NCBI RefSeq assembly: GCF_011758745.1
Contig: NZ_JAANOV010000001.1
Location: 3,162,001 to 3,226,000 of the forward strand
Direction: 5' to 3'
DNA length: 64,000 nucleotides
DNA from: Amycolatopsis granulosa
Lineage (GTDB): Bacteria; Actinomycetota; Actinomycetes; Mycobacteriales; Pseudonocardiaceae
The notes under the pieces were generated by a model that saw nothing but the letters and a program-made list of their open reading frames with translations, was not told the origin of the DNA and searched no databases. Shown piece by piece: positions 33,453-42,434 of the stretch; positions within the stretch are counted from its first letter, which is position 1; every line of letters starts with the position of its first letter. A program made the translations under genes and the position numbers.

Positions 33453-33772
33453 TAGGTCAGCTCCGTGCCCGGCATGGACTTGAGCGTTTTCACCTCGTGC
33501 TTGTCGTAGTCATCCATCGCGGTTTCGACGCTCTTCTTCAAGCTGCGGATCCCCTTGGCGAGCTCGGCGAAGAACTTGGTGGTGTCGGGCACACACGGCG
33601 AGTAGTCGTTGGCGAACGCCTTTCCCGCCTCGTCGTCACCCCAGCACTCGCCGGCGCTCTGCAGCGCGGCCTCGAGCGCCCTGCCGACATCCTCGAGCCT
33701 GTTCGCGGGATCGTCGAACTTGCTCACGACGCCGCGCACGGCGTCGGTGTCCACCGTGTAACCCCCGGACAT
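33452..33772 (-). CDS. WXG100-family (ESAT-6-like) small secreted protein
   Basis: This 106-residue protein starts at ATG 33772; a longer frame to 33796 exists. It is two helices joined by CWGDDEAGKAFANDY, the Trp-Gly turn of this family in a form common next to large actinobacterial toxins. Such proteins form helical-hairpin dimers that accompany substrates through type VII (ESX-like) secretion. Its stop overlaps the start of the 1031-residue gene, so it is likely the secretion partner. The C-terminus (KHEVKTLKSMPGTELT) has no obvious YxxxD/E export motif; no ESX membrane genes lie in the window. Confidence 0.85.
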   Translation of the reverse strand: MSGGYTVDTDAVRGVVSKFDDPANRLEDVGRALEAALQSAGECWGDDEAGKAFANDYSPCVPDTTKFFAELAKGIRSLKKSVETAMDDYDKHEVKTLKSMPGTELT

Positions 33773-33834
33773 CGCCAACCACCTCCCGCACAGCACGGTA
33801 ACGCACCACTACGAGCGGATCGGCTTTTCCCGGT

Positions 33835-34485
33835 CTACAAGCGAGTGATCGCCTCGTCGACAGGTGTGTTGCCGGTCACCAGTTCCAGCGTGCGGCGGAA
33901 GCTGCGCGCCTCCTCCAGGAGCGCCACCAGCACCGCGGCCACGTCCTCGCGCGGGATTTCGCCGTAGTCCACCGTGTCCGCCAGGTGGACCTCGCCGATC
34001 GCGGGTTCGTCGGTGAGCCGGCCCGGGCGCAGGACGGTCCAATCCAGATCACGCGAGCGCAGGTCGTCCTCGGCCGCCTTCTTCGCCCGCAGGTACGCCG
34101 CGAACACCTCGTCGGTTCCGGGGCGGGCGGGCCGGTCCACGTTCATCGAACCGATCTGGATGTGACGGCGGACACCGGCGCGCTCGGCGGCTTCGGCGAA
34201 CAACCTCGCGGCGCCGAGGTCGACGGTCTCCTTGCGGGCAGCCCCGCTGCCCGCACCGGCACCCGCGGCGAACACCGCCGCGTCGGCCCCGGTCAGCACC
34301 TCGGTGACCTCGTCGACGGCCGCGGACTCCAGGTCGAGCACGACCGGTTCGGCGCTGAGGTCCCGCAGCGCGGGCGCCTGCTCGACGTTGCGGATGATGC
34401 CGACCGCCTGGTCGCCCGAACTGGCCAGCAGCCGCTCGAAGTGACGGGCGATCTTGCCGTGTCCCCCGGCGATGACGACGCGCAT
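33835..34485 (-). CDS. NAD(P)-binding atypical SDR
   Basis: This 216-residue protein begins with the Rossmann motif MRVVIAGGHGKIARHFERLL (GGxGxxG-like). Further parts are TGADAAVFAAGAGAGSG, the strand with RRHIQIGSMNVDRP, and YLRAKKAAEDDLRSRDLDWTVLRPGRL, typical of the NAD(P)H-binding (YwnB/NmrA-like) atypical SDRs. These act as reductases or redox sensors of unknown substrate. It lies 62 nt beyond the WXG100 gene start, upstream in the same direction, so it could be read through into the toxin module; no functional link is evident. Confidence 0.85.
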   Translation of the reverse strand: MRVVIAGGHGKIARHFERLLASSGDQAVGIIRNVEQAPALRDLSAEPVVLDLESAAVDEVTEVLTGADAAVFAAGAGAGSGAARKETVDLGAARLFAEAAERAGVRRHIQIGSMNVDRPARPGTDEVFAAYLRAKKAAEDDLRSRDLDWTVLRPGRLTDEPAIGEVHLADTVDYGEIPREDVAAVLVALLEEARSFRRTLELVTGNTPVDEAITRL

Positions 34486-34506
34486 GGAACCGACTCTAGG
34501 CGGCGG

Positions 34507-35142
34507 TCAGGCCACCGGCAGGTCGTAGGAAGCCAGCAGCTGCTCGTAGACCATTTCGTTGACCCAGCGGGACACGCCGTCCTCGGGCAGGAGGATGCGC
34601 TCGCGGCGCACGTCGAGGTCGAGGTCCACCCGCGCGTCCTCGTCGGCGGAGACCACGGCCACCCCGTAGGAACGGGCGCGCGGCAGGCAGTTGTCGAGGT
34701 AGTCGCGGCTGAGCACGGCCGAGGAGGGCAGCACCATGGCCGCCTCGCCGTAGCGGCTGAACGGCACGGCGGCGGCCATCCCGGTGCGCCAGTGCCGGGT
34801 CACGGCGAGGACACCGACGATCTCCGCGGCCGGGGCCGGGGCGGTCGGGGCGAACTCGGGCCAGGTCCAGGTGGCGACCGTCGCGCGGTCGGTCACCGGG
34901 CCGACACCCATCGCGATCCGCTCGGCGTGGGTGTCCGTGCGCAGCCGGGCGACGACGCACACGCGGCGGCCGAGCATCGTCACCTCGGGCAGGACGACGC
35001 CGTGCCAGCCCAGCTGGGCGGCGGCGTCGCGGGCCAGCACGCTGACACTGGCCGGGAGTTCGACGGGCGGAACCACACGGGTGGGGAACGAACGCCCCCC
35101 GGCCACCACCGAGTTTCCGGTGTGCCCTGGTGTAACCGCCAC
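34507..35142 (-). CDS. Conserved hypothetical protein, not recognised
   Basis: This 211-residue protein starts at ATG 35142 behind AAGAGGAGGCGG. It appears to be a soluble alpha/beta protein: strands such as HGVVLPEVTMLGRRVCVVARL and EIVGVLAVTRHWR alternate with charged helices. The second half contains LLPEDGVSRWVNEMVYEQLL. There is no signal peptide or membrane segment, and no catalytic motif I can name. It lies 21 nt upstream of the NAD(P)-binding protein in the same direction, so the two may be co-transcribed. Confidence 0.65.
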   Translation of the reverse strand: MAVTPGHTGNSVVAGGRSFPTRVVPPVELPASVSVLARDAAAQLGWHGVVLPEVTMLGRRVCVVARLRTDTHAERIAMGVGPVTDRATVATWTWPEFAPTAPAPAAEIVGVLAVTRHWRTGMAAAVPFSRYGEAAMVLPSSAVLSRDYLDNCLPRARSYGVAVVSADEDARVDLDLDVRRERILLPEDGVSRWVNEMVYEQLLASYDLPVA

Positions 35143-35419
35143 GATCCGCCTCCTCTTACCGCTGATTCCCCTGCCGGTGCCTCCGGGAAAGAGGCACAGG
35201 ACAGAGGTACCAGGGGCGGCGCGGTTGATCTGCGGTCAACGAGAGCGCCTGCGATCGGCGGCGCTCAGCGGTCGGTGACCGGTCGATGAGCGGTAAGCGG
35301 ACTTCAGCCCGACCCTGCTTCCGAATGGGTGACGAGTCGCTGAGCGACATCGCGTCACGGTATTCCGTACCGCCAAACGGCGCAATCAGTTTCACGTTCC
35401 ACTATGGACAACGTGCGGG
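35143..35419. other. 277-bp intergenic region
   Basis: This spacer lies between the kinase stop and the start of the unrecognised gene, both on the minus strand. A short open frame inside it has unfavourable composition and no ribosome-binding site. Several short dyads around CGGTCGGTGACCGGTCG are visible but none is a clear terminator. Confidence 0.4.
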
Positions 35420-37192
35420 TCACGACAGGAGTTCCCGGCCCAGCGGGGTCATCAGGTCGGCCACGTCGGAGTAGGCGACGGCGACCTCGTGGTACCCGCA
35501 CGCCATCGGGTAGCCGCGCGCGTCGGTGCTGATGCCGAACACGACGGCGTCCTCCCGGAACCCCACCTGGAGCGCCGGGGTGTCGAGGACACCCCACGGA
35601 CGCAGGTCGCGGGGAGCCAGCGGCACGCGCTCGCCGAGGGGCGGGCTGCCGTCGCAGTACCCGCCCGGCGTCATCCGCAGGATCCGCGACTCCAGCTCGC
35701 TCATCGCGGTCTGGCTGCCGGCGATGCCGGCGAACACGTCGGCGGGGGTGATCAACTTGCCGGTCCGCAGGTCGACGTCGAGCCACAGCGTGGTGTACCC
35801 GCCGTGGTTGCCGAACTGGCTCGACGCGACCATCAGGTCGTAACGCACCGACAGCACCCGGTCGGTCCGGCGGTGGAACTCCGCCTTGGCGGTGATGGCG
35901 GGATCCTCGGCGGGGTCGGCCAGGCCGGCGTGGACGTAGCCGGTGAAGTCGTCGAGCGGTTTCACCAGTTGCGCGTTGATCCGGTCCTGCAGTGCCTGAT
36001 CGCGCATGCCGCTGACGTGCACGTACTGCGCGTCCACGTGGAAGGCCGGGCCGGTGGCCGCTTCCCGGCGGGTCTCCAGGCTCACCTGCATCGCGCCCTG
36101 CTGCCCGGCCGCGGGCACTGGAGGCACTGCGGGCGCCGCGGCGACCGGTGGCGGCGTGTCGGTGTGGCCGAGCACCGCGATCGTGCCGGCCACGGCACCG
36201 GCACCGACCGCGACGGCGGCGAGCGCGACCCCGATCTTCGCGCCGAGGCCCATCCCGGTGCCGACCGCCGCCAGCCCGCTCGCCGCACCCGGCGCGGCCG
36301 CGGTCCCGGCGCCGAGCAGCGCGAGCGGTGACAACGCGAGCAGCGCGCCGGCCCGCTGCGCCAGCCGGCCCAGCCCGCGTTGTTCCCAGTCCGGCCCGTA
36401 CCCGGCGATGGCCGCATTCTCCAGCTCGGCGACGAACTCGGCCGCCGTCACCGGCCGCCGGTCGGCGTCCTTCGCCATACCGCGGGTGATCAGGCCGCGG
36501 ACCGGGGCCGGCGCGGCGTTCGCCGGCACCGGCGCGTGCTCGTGCAGGTCCTGCAGTTCAGCGGTGGTCGTGCCGGCGTAGGGCTGCCTGCCGGTGACGG
36601 TCTGGAAGAACACGCACGTCGCCGCGTAGACGTCGGTGGCCGGGCTCGCCGGCGCGCCCCGCCACTGCTCGGGCGCCATGTAGGACGGCGTGCCCACCGG
36701 CAGACCGGCCCGCCCGGCGAGCGTGGCGACACCGAAGTCCACCAGCTTGCTCTCCCGGCCCGGCCCGACCAGCACGTTCGTCGGCTTGTAGTCGCGGTGC
36801 ACGACGCCGGCCCGGTGCGCGTCGGCGAGCCCGAGCAGTGAGCCCTTCAGCACCGCCAGCGCCGATTCGGGTGACAGCACGCCGTCGCGGGCGAGCACCT
36901 CGTGCAGCGAAACGCCGGAGATGGCCTCCATCACAATGGCCGCGCCGTGCGGGCCCTCGTAGAACTCGTGGAGCCGGGCGATGTGCGGACTGCGCACCCG
37001 GCTCAGCATCTCGGCCTCGCGCCGGAAGGCCGCCAGCCGCTCCGGGTCGCCGAGGTGCTGCCCGAACAGGTACTTGATCGCGGCGAACACGCCCGACGCC
37101 TCGTGCCGCGCCAGCACGACCTCGCCGAAGCCGCCGGCACCCAGCCGGTGGAGTTCGGTGTATCCCGGCACCACCCAGTCACGCGTCAGCAC
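35420..37192 (-). CDS. Membrane Ser/Thr protein kinase with RsiV-like (DUF3298) outer domain
   Basis: This 590-residue protein has a kinase domain at residues about 8-265: glycine loop [14 protein letters not shown], Lys in FAAIKYLFG, catalytic loop [12 protein letters not shown] (LVDFGVATL) and [12 protein letters not shown] hydrophobic Ala/Gly-rich region (about 285-345) contains the transmembrane helix, followed by a Pro/Ala linker. The outer domain (about 370-590) resembles DUF3298/Rsi[21 protein letters not shown], then [20 protein letters not shown] with PADVF, and a late [12 protein letters not shown]. RsiV uses this fold to bind lysozyme, so a wall- or enzyme-sensing kinase is plausible. 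No PASTA repeats are present. Confidence 0.88.
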   Translation of the reverse strand: MLTRDWVVPGYTELHRLGAGGFGEVVLARHEASGVFAAIKYLFGQHLGDPERLAAFRREAEMLSRVRSPHIARLHEFYEGPHGAAIVMEAISGVSLHEVLARDGVLSPESALAVLKGSLLGLADAHRAGVVHRDYKPTNVLVGPGRESKLVDFGVATLAGRAGLPVGTPSYMAPEQWRGAPASPATDVYAATCVFFQTVTGRQPYAGTTTAELQDLHEHAPVPANAAPAPVRGLITRGMAKDADRRPVTAAEFVAELENAAIAGYGPDWEQRGLGRLAQRAGALLALSPLALLGAGTAAAPGAASGLAAVGTGMGLGAKIGVALAAVAVGAGAVAGTIAVLGHTDTPPPVAAAPAVPPVPAAGQQGAMQVSLETRREAATGPAFHVDAQYVHVSGMRDQALQDRINAQLVKPLDDFTGYVHAGLADPAEDPAITAKAEFHRRTDRVLSVRYDLMVASSQFGNHGGYTTLWLDVDLRTGKLITPADVFAGIAGSQTAMSELESRILRMTPGGYCDGSPPLGERVPLAPRDLRPWGVLDTPALQVGFREDAVVFGISTDARGYPMACGYHEVAVAYSDVADLMTPLGRELLS

Positions 37193-37202
37193 CTCACTCC
37201 GA

Positions 37203-37215
37203 GGTGAGTTTCACC
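37203..37215. promoter_or_regulatory. Short palindrome in the kinase / CoA-lyase divergent gap
   Basis: GGTGA-GTT-TCACC is a perfect 5-bp dyad 11 nt before the kinase start codon and about 70 nt before the lyase start. It could be an operator. Support is positional only. Confidence 0.3.
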
Positions 37216-37284
37216 GCAGCGGTTCCCCCGGGTTCGTGGTTAGGGTTACTGACGGGTTACATCGCCCGTGCCAAGGGAGGACCG

Positions 37285-38355
37285 ATGCGCTCGCCGAAGG
37301 ACTTCTTCGCGCCCCTCGCCGTGGGGGCGCCGGATCCCGTCCGCGAGATCCCCGCGCTGCCGTCGCGGATGATCCACTTCTTCGACCCGGGCAACGAGAA
37401 GATGGCCGCGAAGGTCCCCGGGCTCGCGACGAAGGTCGACGTGCTGCTCGGCAACCTCGAGGACGCGGTGCGCGCCGACCGCAAGGAGGCCGCGCGCCGC
37501 GGCCTGGTGGAAATCGCGAAGGCGCACGACTTCGGGTCGACGCAGCTGTGGACCCGCATCAACAGCCTGGATTCGCCGTGGGTGCTGGACGACCTGATCA
37601 CCCTGGTCGGCGAGATCGGCGACAAGCTCGACGTGATCATGGTGCCGAAGGTCGAGGGCGCGCAGGACATCCACTACGTCGACCGGCTCCTGGCGCAGCT
37701 GGAGGCCCGTGCGGGACTCGGGAAACCGCTGCTGGTGCACGCGATCCTGGAGACCGCGAGCGGGGTGGCGAACGTCGAGGAGATCGCCGGGGCGAGCCCG
37801 CGCATGCAGGGCATCTCGCTCGGCCCGGCGGACCTCGCGGCGAGCCGGCGGATGAAGACCACCCGCGTCGGCGGCGGCCACCCCGGCTACCTCGTGCGTA
37901 CCGACCCCGTCGGCGCGGACCTGCACGCGGGGCGCGCCACCTACCAGCAGGACTTGTGGCACTACACGGTGGCGCGGATGGTCGACGCGTGCGCCATGCA
38001 CGGGATCCTCCCCTACTACGGGCCGTTCGGCGACATCCGCGACGTGGTCGCGTGCGAGGACCAGTTCCGCAACGCGTTCCTGCTCGGCTGTGTCGGCGCC
38101 TGGTCGCTGCACCCCGCGCAGATCGACATCGCGAAGCGGGTGTTCTCACCGGAGCCAGGCGACGTGGCGTGGGCGCGGAAGGTGATCGCCGCGATGGGCG
38201 ACGGCACCGGCGCGGTCATGATCGACGGGAAGATGCAGGACGACGCCTCGGTCAAGCAGTGCCGGGTGGTCGCCGAACTGGCCGACAAGCTGGCCGAGCG
38301 CGACCCTGAGCTGAAGCGGGCGTACGACGAGGCGACGAAGGAAGCACTGGCATGA
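37285..38355 (+). CDS. HpcH/HpaI-family CoA-ester lyase (malyl-CoA lyase-like), first of pair
   Basis: This 356-residue protein starts at ATG 37285 behind AAGGGAGGA. It has the TIM-barrel CitE/Mcl pattern: [33 protein letters not shown] (the metal-site Glu/Asp pair), [26 protein letters not shown] and [12 protein letters not shown]. The N-terminal 30 residues and the [21 protein letters not shown] insert resemble the larger (beta-methyl)malyl-CoA lyase branch. It is coupled to a second, shorter lyase (ATGA), so the two may form a hetero-oligomer or act in sequence. The CoA ester cleaved cannot be named from sequence alone. Confidence 0.87.
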   Translation: MRSPKDFFAPLAVGAPDPVREIPALPSRMIHFFDPGNEKMAAKVPGLATKVDVLLGNLEDAVRADRKEAARRGLVEIAKAHDFGSTQLWTRINSLDSPWVLDDLITLVGEIGDKLDVIMVPKVEGAQDIHYVDRLLAQLEARAGLGKPLLVHAILETASGVANVEEIAGASPRMQGISLGPADLAASRRMKTTRVGGGHPGYLVRTDPVGADLHAGRATYQQDLWHYTVARMVDACAMHGILPYYGPFGDIRDVVACEDQFRNAFLLGCVGAWSLHPAQIDIAKRVFSPEPGDVAWARKVIAAMGDGTGAVMIDGKMQDDASVKQCRVVAELADKLAERDPELKRAYDEATKEALA

Positions 38356-39221
38356 GTGACGTGAAGCCGCGCCGGTCCGTGTTGTACATGCCGGGCGCGA
38401 ACGAGCGGGCGCTGGAGAAGGCGAAAACGCTGCCGGCGGACGCGCTGATCCTGGACCTGGAGGACGCGGTCGCCCCCGACGCGAAGGACGCGGCGCGGGA
38501 ACGCGTGTGCGCGGCGGCCGCGTCCGGTTCCTACGGCAGCCGCGAGGTGACCATCCGGGTGAACGGCCTGGACACCGAGTGGCACGACGCGGACCTGCGG
38601 GCCGCGGCGCAAGCCGGTCCGGCGGCGGTGGTCGTACCGAAGATCAACTCCGCGGCGGAGGTGCACAACATCGAGCGCGCCCTGGAACTGTCCGGAGCGC
38701 CCGACCACACCAAGATCTGGGCGATGGTCGAGACCCCCGTTGCGATGCTGCACGCGGAGGAGATCGCGTCCGCCAGCGAACGGCTGACCGTGCTGGTGAT
38801 GGGCACGAACGACCTGGCCAAGGAGCTGCACGCGGAATTCGTCCCCGGCCGGGCGCCGCTGCTGGGCGGGTTGTCGCTGTGCCTGCTGGCCGCGCGGGCC
38901 GCGGGCAAGGTCATCCTGGACGGTGTCTACAACGACGTGCCGGACCTGGACGGCTTCGAAGCGGAGTGCCGGCAGGGACGCCAGTTCGGCTTCGACGGCA
39001 AGACGCTGATCCACCCGGGCCAGATCGAGCCGTGCAACCGGGTGTTCGCGCCGTCGGAGGAGGAGGTCGCCAGGGCGCGGAAGATCATCACCGCGTTCGC
39101 CGAGGCGAAGGCCGCGGGTCGCGGTGTGGCGACCGTCGACGGGCGCTTGATCGAAAACCTGCACGTGGACAACGCGCAGCGGATCCTGGCACTGGCGGAG
39201 GCCATCGCCGCGAAGGCGTAG
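38352..39221 (+). CDS. HpcH/HpaI-family CoA-ester lyase (CitE-like), second of pair
   Basis: This 289-residue protein overlaps the previous gene by 4 nt. It has the compact CitE-like form: [63 protein letters not shown] and [13 protein letters not shown], ending with [18 protein letters not shown]. The Arg, Glu and Asp metal and CoA residues of the family are in place. Free-standing CitE-like lyases act on citramalyl-, malyl- or HMG-type CoA esters in acid metabolism. Both lyases lie divergent from the Ser/Thr kinase, and a hairpin terminator follows. Confidence 0.9.
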   Translation: MSDVKPRRSVLYMPGANERALEKAKTLPADALILDLEDAVAPDAKDAARERVCAAAASGSYGSREVTIRVNGLDTEWHDADLRAAAQAGPAAVVVPKINSAAEVHNIERALELSGAPDHTKIWAMVETPVAMLHAEEIASASERLTVLVMGTNDLAKELHAEFVPGRAPLLGGLSLCLLAARAAGKVILDGVYNDVPDLDGFEAECRQGRQFGFDGKTLIHPGQIEPCNRVFAPSEEEVARARKIITAFAEAKAAGRGVATVDGRLIENLHVDNAQRILALAEAIAAKA

Positions 39222-39267
39222 TGCGGCCACCCGCACCCGGCCGCTGGAACAAGGTCAGAAGCGAGTC

Positions 39268-39285
39268 CTCACCGGACGCGGTGAG
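39268..39285. terminator. Convergent-gene hairpin
   Basis: CTCACCG (39268-39274) pairs with CGGTGAG (39279-39285) over a 4-nt loop; a second weaker dyad GCGGCC/GGCCGC lies at 39223-39244. They separate the lyase operon from the converging operon end. Confidence 0.5.
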
Positions 39286-39294
39286 CGGATTCGC

Positions 39295-41043
39295 TCAGAA
39301 CGGCTCGTCGTGCAGCCAGTCCAGCGCCTTGCGCGCCGCATTGGACACCGCCCGGTCCGGATGCGCCACCACGACCGACTCCAGCACCTCCCGGGCGCTG
39401 GGGTGCCCGCAGATCGTCGCGCCCGCCAGGAACAGCAGCTGGTCGGGCCGCGGCTGGGAGGCGAAGTCGGCCAGTGCCTTCTCCCGGCCCTCGGTGCGGA
39501 TGTCCGCCGCCAGGAGGTCCACTTTGCTGTACGTCCGCTCGTAGCCGGCGACCTCGCTGCGATCGATCAGCCCCGCGTCGAACAGCCAGGCGAGCGCGGC
39601 CGGGCCGGCCGCGGAATGGTCCCGGAGCGCGGCGATCGCGGCCACGCCCTCGCCGCCGAGCCGGGCCAGCAGGCGGAACGTGAGCATCCGGTGTTCGAAG
39701 TCGTCGGTGCGGCGGGCCAGCGCGGACAGTTCGACGATCGCGCGTTCCGGATCACGTGCCCGCAACCACGTCGCCGCGCCCTCGTCGAGCACCTGCGGGT
39801 CCAGCGGCGCCAGGCGCGCGAACAGGACCTCCGCCGTTTCCTCCGCCAGGTCGGTGACGGTCAGCACCGGCTCGCCCTCGGCGACGCGCAACTCGTACGC
39901 CGCCTGCACGCCGAGCGGCAGCAACCGCACCACCTGCCGTTCCTCCTCGGGCACCTCGTCGAGGTAGTCCACGCCCGCGAAGTCGAGCAGGTCGTCGTAG
40001 TGCTCCTCGCCCGCCGGGAAGATCTCCACCAGCCCGTACTCGACGAGCCGGTGCACGACGCGCAGGATCGTGGCGCCGTCCCCACCCAGCATCTCGACCA
40101 GCATCGGGATCGTCGCCGGCTCGGTGGCCAGCTCGGTGACCATCTCCGCCGCGAGCGGGTTGCCCAGGACCGACGTCACCGCCGCCCGCCACAGCTCGAC
40201 CGGGTCGCCCAGCCGTCGCGCCGCCTTCTTCACCCGCACCAGCCGCCCCCGGTACAAGCGTACGATCCCGGCGCGCTTGGCCATCGTGACGAACTCGGCC
40301 GGCGCGCTGATCTCGGCCAGGTCGCGCCCCTCCCCGACCCAGTCGGCGAACCGGCGCAGCTGCGGCACCACGGCCGTCACCTCGGCCTCCGCGGCGAGCC
40401 GTTCGGGTGAGGCGAGCGGGAACACCGGGGACGCCGCCGCCGTCTCCGCATCCGGGTCGCCCTGGTAGTGGCGGTAGGCCAGGTCGTGCAGCAGCGCCTG
40501 GTCGACCTCGACCTCCCCGCGGCGCACCCGGTCGATGAACGCCTGCGCGGCGACCTCGTTCATCGGGTCGATGCCGTGCTCGGCCATCGCGACGGCCCAG
40601 AACTTGGCCAGCCCGAAGTTGGCCGGCTCGTTCATCGCCGCGTCGAACCGGTCCGCGATCGCCGTCAGGTAGGTCCGCAGCACCAGCGGCTGCTCACTGC
40701 GCTCGTCCAGCAGGTCGGCGTCCTCGAAGAAGTCCATCAGCGCCTCCACCGTGGACAGCACGGCCGAGGAGTGCGGATCGAGGAGCACGACCTTGCGCGG
40801 GAACCACACCAGCAACGCGTTGCGGAGGATGTCGCGCGTCCAGCGGCCGAGCAGTCCGTCCCGTTCGAACCGGAAGTCCAGCATCGCCCCGGCCACGACC
40901 GGGTCGACCACCCGTTGCCGCATCTGCGACCACGCGTCCAGTTCGACGAGCAACCGCTGCCGGGCGTCGATGAACTCTTCCTCGTCCGCTCCGGTGTACA
41001 CCATCCGCATGTCCCGATGGTCCCGCAGATGGCGCTTAATCAC
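39295..41043 (-). CDS. Large soluble protein of unknown function, last gene of the amide operon
   Basis: This protein has 582 residues if translation starts at GTG 41043, which overlaps the amidase stop (GTGA). In-frame ATGs at 41010 and 41004 are alternatives. It is acidic, almost wholly helical and without membrane segments or signal. Winged-helix-like stretches are suggested around 300-360 (GGDGATILRVVHRLVEYGLVEI), and the C-terminal 150 residues look like HEAT-type repeats (HRMLTFRLLARLGGEGVAAIAAL, PSAREVLESVVVAHPDRAV). I recall similar long proteins in actinobacteria without a function. Coupling to the amidase suggests expression with the catabolic operon; a regulatory or scaffolding role is possible. 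Confidence 0.78.
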   Translation of the reverse strand: MIKRHLRDHRDMRMVYTGADEEEFIDARQRLLVELDAWSQMRQRVVDPVVAGAMLDFRFERDGLLGRWTRDILRNALLVWFPRKVVLLDPHSSAVLSTVEALMDFFEDADLLDERSEQPLVLRTYLTAIADRFDAAMNEPANFGLAKFWAVAMAEHGIDPMNEVAAQAFIDRVRRGEVEVDQALLHDLAYRHYQGDPDAETAAASPVFPLASPERLAAEAEVTAVVPQLRRFADWVGEGRDLAEISAPAEFVTMAKRAGIVRLYRGRLVRVKKAARRLGDPVELWRAAVTSVLGNPLAAEMVTELATEPATIPMLVEMLGGDGATILRVVHRLVEYGLVEIFPAGEEHYDDLLDFAGVDYLDEVPEEERQVVRLLPLGVQAAYELRVAEGEPVLTVTDLAEETAEVLFARLAPLDPQVLDEGAATWLRARDPERAIVELSALARRTDDFEHRMLTFRLLARLGGEGVAAIAALRDHSAAGPAALAWLFDAGLIDRSEVAGYERTYSKVDLLAADIRTEGREKALADFASQPRPDQLLFLAGATICGHPSAREVLESVVVAHPDRAVSNAARKALDWLHDEPF

Positions 41044-42434
41044 ACCCCCGGAAACCGCTGTGGGTCACGAATCCGTTCGAACACCGCCGCCAGCTGGAGC
41101 ACCCCGAGGTCGTCGAACCTGCGTCCGGCGATCTGCAGCCCGACCGGCTGGCCGGCACTCGTATAACCGCAGTTCAGCGATACCGCCGGCTGTCCGGACA
41201 TGTTGTACGGCACGGTGAACGCGATGTGCTCGAACGGCCGCGCGGGGTCGTTGGTCGGGCTCGCCCACCCGGCGGGTGGCGCCGACACCGGGCAGGTCGG
41301 GGACAGCACGAAGTCGAAGCCGTCGACGGCCCGCAGCGCGGCGACGCTGATCGCGTCCATCTGCGCGAAACCGCGGTAGGCCGCGACCCCGGAGACTTCG
41401 GCGCCGCCCTGCGCCCAGGCCGCGATGTAGGGCAGCACGAGCGCCTGCCGCTCCGGCGGCAGGCCGCTGATGTCGCACCACGCCCGCACCCGCCAGAAGT
41501 CGTCGAGCCCGTCCAGCATCTCCCTGGTCAGGAACGGTTCGACCGGTTCGACGACCGCGCCGGCGGCCTCGAACCGGTGGGCCGCGTCGAGCACGGCGGC
41601 GCGCACGTCGTCCTCGACCGGCAGGCCGACGCCGGCGTCGAGCTGCAACCCCAGCCGCAGGCCGGTGACGTCCAGATCGAGCTGGGTCCAGGCGATCTCC
41701 GCCGGGGGCAGGCTCAGGTGGTCGCGGTTGTCCGGCGCGGACAGCACGCCCATCAGCAGCGCGGTGTCGGCGACCGTGCGGGTCAGCGGGCCGACGACCC
41801 GTCCGGGGAACGGCGGGTGGACCGGGACGCGCCCGAAGCTCGGCTTGAGCCCGACCAGCCCGCACCAGCCGGCCGGCAACCGGATCGAGCCGCCGATGTC
41901 GGTGCCGACGTGCAGCGGCCCGTATCCGGCGGCGGCCGCCGCGGCGGCGCCCGCGCTCGACCCGCCGGGCGTGCGGGAGACGTCCCACGGGTTGCGGCTC
42001 GCCGGGTGGAAGCTGGACAACCCGGAGGTCAGCATCCCGTAGTCGGGCATCGTGGTCTTGGCGAGCAGCACCGCGCCGGCCTCGCGGACGCGCGCGGCGG
42101 CGGGCGCATCGGCCGGTGCCGGGACCAGCTCGGTCGCCGCCGTGCCCAGCGGCACCGGCGTGCCCTTCGTCGCGATGTTCTCCTTGAGGGTGAGGGGCAC
42201 GCCGTCCAGCGGCCCAGCCTCCCCCGCGGCCCACCGCTGCTCCGATGCCTTGGCCGCCTCCCGTGCCCGCCCCGGGTCGTAGGCGTAGAGCGCGTGCAGC
42301 GCCGGTTCGAGCGCGTCGATGCGGGCGAGCACCGCCTCGGTGGCCTCGACCGGGGACAGCGTTCCGGCGCGGTAGGCGGCGAGCAGGTCGGTCGCGGACA
42401 GCGCGGTCAACTCCACGGGCTGGTCCCCTCTCAT
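41040..42434 (-). CDS. Amidase-signature-family hydrolase
   Basis: This 464-residue enzyme starts at ATG 42434 (ATGA overlap with the SDR stop). The Ser-cisSer-Lys catalytic triad is visible: Lys in VPLTLKENIATKG (about 79-91), the first Ser in TPGGSSAGAAAAAAAG and the nucleophile Ser in VGTDIGGSIRLPAGWCG. Its closest look is to the AtzF/GatA-like broad amidases. It would hydrolyse an amide to acid plus amine or ammonia in the cytoplasm. In this operon it follows an importer, an aldehyde dehydrogenase and an SDR, which suggests breakdown of an imported amide. Confidence 0.92.
   Translation of the reverse strand: MRGDQPVELTALSATDLLAAYRAGTLSPVEATEAVLARIDALEPALHALYAYDPGRAREAAKASEQRWAAGEAGPLDGVPLTLKENIATKGTPVPLGTAATELVPAPADAPAAARVREAGAVLLAKTTMPDYGMLTSGLSSFHPASRNPWDVSRTPGGSSAGAAAAAAAGYGPLHVGTDIGGSIRLPAGWCGLVGLKPSFGRVPVHPPFPGRVVGPLTRTVADTALLMGVLSAPDNRDHLSLPPAEIAWTQLDLDVTGLRLGLQLDAGVGLPVEDDVRAAVLDAAHRFEAAGAVVEPVEPFLTREMLDGLDDFWRVRAWCDISGLPPERQALVLPYIAAWAQGGAEVSGVAAYRGFAQMDAISVAALRAVDGFDFVLSPTCPVSAPPAGWASPTNDPARPFEHIAFTVPYNMSGQPAVSLNCGYTSAGQPVGLQIAGRRFDDLGVLQLAAVFERIRDPQRFPGV

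Noticed and set aside
35156..35395. 79-codon frame in the 277-bp gap upstream of the hypothetical gene
   Set aside because: No ribosome-binding site, poor codon-position bias and no resemblance to known proteins.
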